NCBI GenBank assembly: GCA_030679635.1
Contig: JAUXSZ010000193.1
Span: 1-9,911, forward strand
Direction of reading: 5' to 3'
Source of the DNA: Sulfuricurvum sp.
Lineage (GTDB): Bacteria > Campylobacterota > Campylobacteria > Campylobacterales > Sulfurimonadaceae
Length of the DNA: 9,911 nt
Shown here: piece by piece, positions 7,549-9,911 of the stretch
How the letters are laid out: the number at the start of each line of letters is the position of its first letter
How positions within the stretch are numbered: position 1 is the first letter of the stretch
Notes under the pieces: generated by a model
Told to the model about the DNA's origin: nothing
What the model saw: the letters and a program-made list of their open reading frames with translations, nothing else
Databases searched by the model: none
Program-made: the position numbers and the translations under genes

Positions 7549-8718
7549 TTGCTCTCCATCAAACAAATTTTCTTCAATCTAAAAGGAGTCCTCCTCATTC
7601 TTGGTTTGGGTGCATTCTTGCTAATTTTACAGCTGATCAGCATTTCCCAATACTCCCAGCGATTGGAGGCATTAAAAAATCAGCATACGCTTATCGACAA
7701 AATAATTTCAACGGATTTAAAGGATATTGAGATGGCAACCATTATTATTAATGGTCATCTTTCTGAACTTGCTCTTTCCGTTAAACTTTCAGCCAGTGAT
7801 GCATTATTTGACCCTTTCATCGCTTCCGAACGGGAGCAAAGTATTCTGTCCAACTCGCTGATCACGGCTTCATCCGCTTTTCAAGACACTTCTTTATTTT
7901 GGCTAGAATCCATACCACACGCACGCGAAAAAATGCATCACCAGATGATTTCGGCACGTAATGTGTACCTCGTAGCTATTGATCGTGTCATCGATTATCA
8001 GATTCAGCTCATAAACCAGTCGATTTCGATAGCAAAAACTACCGTAATGATCCTTTTTTTACTTGGACTTATCACCTTTCTCCTCTATCGTTTTCGCTTG
8101 AACCAAATTTATCGTGATATTAATAAAGCATGTTCTTTGGATACAAATGGAAGAAAACCTATCATGGAAACACAAGAAATTGATTTCATTGTGAAACGTC
8201 TCGCTCGCAAAACACCCACAAGCAATACCAGCCCATCATTATTCCATCCACTCAGTGGCTTAACGAATGAAAAAGGGATGGTGAGTATTTATAATACAAA
8301 CCGTTCGAATAAAAATTCTAATTCCTTTTTTATTGCTCTCTTTGAAATTGATCAACACAGCACCTTGATAAACACGTTGTCCAAAGAAGAGATGGCAGCT
8401 CTGTATAAAAAAATGGGAGAAATTATTGCGATGTATGAGCAGCCATTAGATCTCATTGCTCATCTGGATGATCATCATTTTGTCTTCGTGATGGCACGCA
8501 ATTCCAAAGATATTGCATTGAGTGACGCTGAAAAAATTGTTCACTCGATCTATGATTCAGCTTTTAGCACCGCGCAGGGGAGTATAAAAATCACTCTAAG
8601 TGGTGGTTTCCTCCTTATGCCTCCCAAAAAATCATTGGATGAATCCATCGCCAATGCACTCAAAATTTTAGCAAAAGCGAAAGATAGGGGCGGAAACTGT
8701 GTGGCACAACTGCGTTAA
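7549..8718 (+). CDS. Two-TM membrane protein with degenerate GGDEF-like cytoplasmic domain
   Basis: This 389-aa protein has the layout of a membrane-bound sensor. It has a short cytoplasmic start, TM1 at about 13-33, a helical periplasmic stretch of about 130 residues (34-163) resembling a four-helix sensor, TM2 at about 165-181, a linker with HAMP-like character (188-222), and a C-terminal domain at about 232-389. That last part follows the diguanylate cyclase pattern: HPLSGL (233-238) for DxLTGL, FFIALFEID (260-268) for the first strand, DLIAHLDDHHF (301-311) where DLVARYGGDEF is expected, then ALKILAKAKDRGGNCV (370-385) for the ALYxAKxxGRNxV helix. The GGDEF signature reads DDHHF and the RxxD inhibitory site reads QPLD, so cyclase activity is unlikely. 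The TTG start follows AAAGGA (7534-7539) by 9 bases. No EAL domain is present. The signal sensed is unknown. Confidence 0.8.
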   Translation: MLSIKQIFFNLKGVLLILGLGAFLLILQLISISQYSQRLEALKNQHTLIDKIISTDLKDIEMATIIINGHLSELALSVKLSASDALFDPFIASEREQSILSNSLITASSAFQDTSLFWLESIPHAREKMHHQMISARNVYLVAIDRVIDYQIQLINQSISIAKTTVMILFLLGLITFLLYRFRLNQIYRDINKACSLDTNGRKPIMETQEIDFIVKRLARKTPTSNTSPSLFHPLSGLTNEKGMVSIYNTNRSNKNSNSFFIALFEIDQHSTLINTLSKEEMAALYKKMGEIIAMYEQPLDLIAHLDDHHFVFVMARNSKDIALSDAEKIVHSIYDSAFSTAQGSIKITLSGGFLLMPPKKSLDESIANALKILAKAKDRGGNCVAQLR

Positions 8719-8736
8719 GGAGTAGAGAGTTTCCGC
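8690..8736. repeat. 9-bp perfect inverted repeat spanning the stop codon of the GGDEF-like gene
   Basis: GCGGAAACT at 8690-8698 is the exact reverse complement of AGTTTCCGC at 8728-8736, with 29 bases between them that include the TAA stop. GGGCG at 8688-8692 could alternatively pair with CGCCC at 8743-8747. The T-rich tract begins only about 35 bases further on (8771-8783), so this is not a standard intrinsic terminator. It could still shape or protect the 3' end of the transcript. Confidence 0.55.
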
Positions 8737-8867
8737 TGATTTCGCCCATTATTGACACATAAAAAAATTATTTTTGTTTTTTTACACCTTTATTTTGTTA
8801 CTTTTATGGACAACTACCCCATCAATTTTATTCTTCTGGTAAGTCAGCCCATTTTTAATTTTTTGCA

Positions 8868-8882
8868 AGCATTGTGAATGCT
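8868..8882. promoter_or_regulatory. Operator-like dyad overlapping the sdhA/frdA promoter
   Basis: AGCATT and AATGCT form a perfect 6-bp inverted repeat separated by GTG. The right arm covers the TG of the extended -10 element and the first base of TATAAT, which is where a repressor would block RNA polymerase. No known regulator site is recognised. Confidence 0.4.
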
Positions 8883-8887
8883 ATAAT
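8879..8887 (+). promoter_or_regulatory. Extended -10 promoter for the sdhA/frdA operon
   Basis: TGC followed by a perfect TATAAT (8882-8887) is a textbook extended -10 element. It has T-rich DNA at about 8852-8864 in place of a consensus -35 box. Transcription would start near 8894, leaving a leader of about 112 nt before the ATG at 9006. It is the strongest promoter-like sequence I found in the window. Confidence 0.65.
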
Positions 8888-8915
8888 CGCGACTGACTTA
8901 ATTATCACAAAAATG

Positions 8916-8936
8916 ACTAAAAAGTTTATTTTTAGT
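8916..8936 (+). repeat. Hairpin in the sdhA/frdA leader
   Basis: ACTAAAAA (8916-8923) pairs perfectly with TTTTTAGT (8929-8936) around a 5-base GTTTA loop. TGAC and GGTCA outside the stem could extend it with a bulge. The stem is nearly all A-U, so it is weak as RNA and could instead be a protein-binding dyad. It lies about 20 bases after the predicted transcription start. Confidence 0.4.
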
Positions 8937-8994
8937 GGTCAATTGCGCTTGGGTGTAATGTCCATATTTGGTATTAGAAAATATTTTCACATAT

Positions 8995-9002
8995 AAGGAA
9001 GG
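8995..9002 (+). promoter_or_regulatory. Strong ribosome binding site of sdhA/frdA
   Basis: AAGGAAGG lies 3 bases before the ATG at 9006, or 7 if its first AAGG is the pairing core. It fixes the start codon. A perfect 12-bp palindrome, GAAAATATTTTC (8977-8988), sits directly upstream. Confidence 0.75.
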
Positions 9003-9005
9003 CGA

Positions 9006-9911
9006 ATGAGTATTCCCATTTATACTTACGATGCAATAATCGTTGGAGCTGGTTTGGCAGGATGTGCAGCAGCTCGAGAGTTACAAACAGCCGGTAAAAA
9101 AGTAGCCGTTATCACTAAGCTTCACCCTCTTCGTTCCCACTCCGGTGCTGCGCAGGGTGGGATTAATGCTGCCTTTAGCGACGAAGACAGTGTTGAGTTA
9201 CACGAATTTGATACCGTGAAGGGCTCAGACTATCTTGCAGACCAAGATGTTGTCGAGTTTATGTGCCAAAGAGCACCCGAAACGATCCGCTGGGCAGAAC
9301 GGATGGGTGCCGTGTTTAGTCGTAACGAAGACGGTACCATTGCCCAACGTCCTTTTGGCGGACAATCTTCACCGCGTGCGTGTTATGCAAAAGACCGTAC
9401 AGGGTTGACCCTCCTGCAAACGATGTACGAACAGGCATTCCGTGTGGGCGTAGAGTTTTGGGATGAGTGGTATGTGGCTGATCTCCTTTATGCCGAGGGA
9501 AAAGTGTATGGTGTTGCTGCCTATAACATCCGAAACAGTGAATACGCCATTTTCAATGCTAAAACGGTCATGTTCGCAACGGGCGGCTACGCTCGTGCTT
9601 TCAAAATCAACTCCAACGCCCATGCCAATACGGGAGACGGCCTCTCCCTCGTCGCACGTCATGGACTTCCGTTGGAAGATATGGAATTCGTACAATTTCA
9701 CCCATCAGGACTCTCCGGAAACGGTGTACTCATTTCTGAAGCGGCCCGCGGCGAAGGGGGAAAGCTCCTGAACTCACTGGGTGAGCGCTTTATGGAAAAA
9801 TACGCACCCAATGCGATGGAACTTGCTTCTCGCGACGTTGTTGCACGTGCGATTATCCAGGAAATTCGTGAAGGTCGCGGTGTAGGCCCGCGCAAAGACG
9901 CTGTGTTCATT
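9006..9911 (+). CDS. sdhA: Succinate dehydrogenase/fumarate reductase flavoprotein subunit, N-terminal 302 residues (cut by window edge)
   Basis: This is the FAD-carrying catalytic subunit that interconverts succinate and fumarate at the cytoplasmic face of the membrane. The ATG at 9006 follows a strong ribosome binding site, and the frame stays open for exactly 302 codons to the right edge; the family is about 550-650 aa. Visible motifs are the dinucleotide-binding GAGLAG (14-19), His45 in SHSGAAQGG (the residue that binds FAD covalently), GGQ with the following RACYAKDRTG (118-133), ATGGY (191-195), substrate His232 in FHPSG, catalytic-type Arg248 in EAARGEGG, and SRDVV (275-279). There is no Tat signal, so it is not the periplasmic Wolinella-type enzyme with a Tat leader. 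Whether it runs as a dehydrogenase or as the fumarate reductase of a reductive TCA cycle cannot be decided here, so frdA is an equally valid symbol. Confidence 0.93.
   Translation, partial: MSIPIYTYDAIIVGAGLAGCAAARELQTAGKKVAVITKLHPLRSHSGAAQGGINAAFSDEDSVELHEFDTVKGSDYLADQDVVEFMCQRAPETIRWAERMGAVFSRNEDGTIAQRPFGGQSSPRACYAKDRTGLTLLQTMYEQAFRVGVEFWDEWYVADLLYAEGKVYGVAAYNIRNSEYAIFNAKTVMFATGGYARAFKINSNAHANTGDGLSLVARHGLPLEDMEFVQFHPSGLSGNGVLISEAARGEGGKLLNSLGERFMEKYAPNAMELASRDVVARAIIQEIREGRGVGPRKDAVFI

Noticed and set aside
7521..7549. Perfect TTGACA at 7521-7526 as a -35 box
   Set aside because: The hexamer 17 bases downstream (CAATAT) overlaps the TTG start codon, so a transcript from it would lack the ribosome binding site.
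8752..8780. Perfect TTGACA at 8752-8757 as a -35 box
   Set aside because: No acceptable -10 box lies 15-19 bases downstream, where the DNA is a T-run with one G.
8761..8800. T-rich imperfect repeats as a terminator or small RNA
   Set aside because: These are low-complexity A/T runs without a stable GC stem, so neither call can be supported.
8894..8910. CRP/FNR-like box (TGACTTAATTATCACA) at the sdhA/frdA transcription start
   Set aside because: Only the outer TGA/TCA bases are symmetrical, and the inner positions and spacing match neither consensus.
1..9911. Mobile elements, CRISPR arrays, tRNA or rRNA genes, toxin-antitoxin or defence genes
   Set aside because: No transposase or integrase motifs, evenly spaced repeats, tRNA-like cloverleaf or small paired ORFs were seen. 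The region reads as core chromosome.

Overview
The window looks like an ordinary chromosomal stretch from a member of the Campylobacterota (formerly Epsilonproteobacteria). The best guess is a free-living Sulfuricurvum/Sulfurimonas-like genome. This rests on protein character (short 274-aa ThiL, PSD with an MGST cleavage site and a DYHRYH motif, TruD next to ThiL, a YchF of 366 aa), dense packing with 1-bp gene overlaps, moderately AT-rich DNA and frequent GTG/TTG starts. The genus is an inference.

Layout. (1) Positions 2-4637, plus strand: a tight co-directional cluster of trpB (5' end outside the window), a DedA-family membrane protein, pepA, ychF and an unrecognised 202-aa protein. The first four overlap their neighbours by 1-20 bp, and the last follows ychF after 14 bp, so they are probably one transcript. 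(2) Positions 4638-7381, minus strand: thiL, truD and psd, read from right to left with gaps of 10 bp or less. Their likely promoter, with a perfect TATAAT, lies at 7414-7419. This unit converges on the first with no base between the two stop codons. (3) Positions 7549-8718, plus strand: a two-TM protein whose cytoplasmic part has the outline of a GGDEF domain but lacks the GGDEF signature and the RxxD inhibitory site. It is probably a non-catalytic c-di-GMP-type module. (4) Positions 8719-9005: a 287-bp regulatory gap with an extended -10 promoter, an operator-like dyad overlapping it, a leader of about 110 nt with a hairpin, and a strong ribosome binding site. (5) Positions 9006-9911: the N-terminal 302 residues of a succinate dehydrogenase/fumarate reductase flavoprotein, cut by the window edge.

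Most genes are housekeeping: tryptophan synthesis, protein turnover, ribosome-associated ATPase, thiamine cofactor, tRNA modification, phosphatidylethanolamine synthesis, and the TCA or reductive TCA cycle. I saw no tRNA, rRNA, CRISPR array, insertion sequence, integrase or defence gene. I do not find a convincing new multi-gene system. The points most worth following are the degenerate GGDEF protein, the sdhA/frdA control region, the inverted repeat across the stop codon at 8690-8736, and the unknown protein translated just behind ychF.
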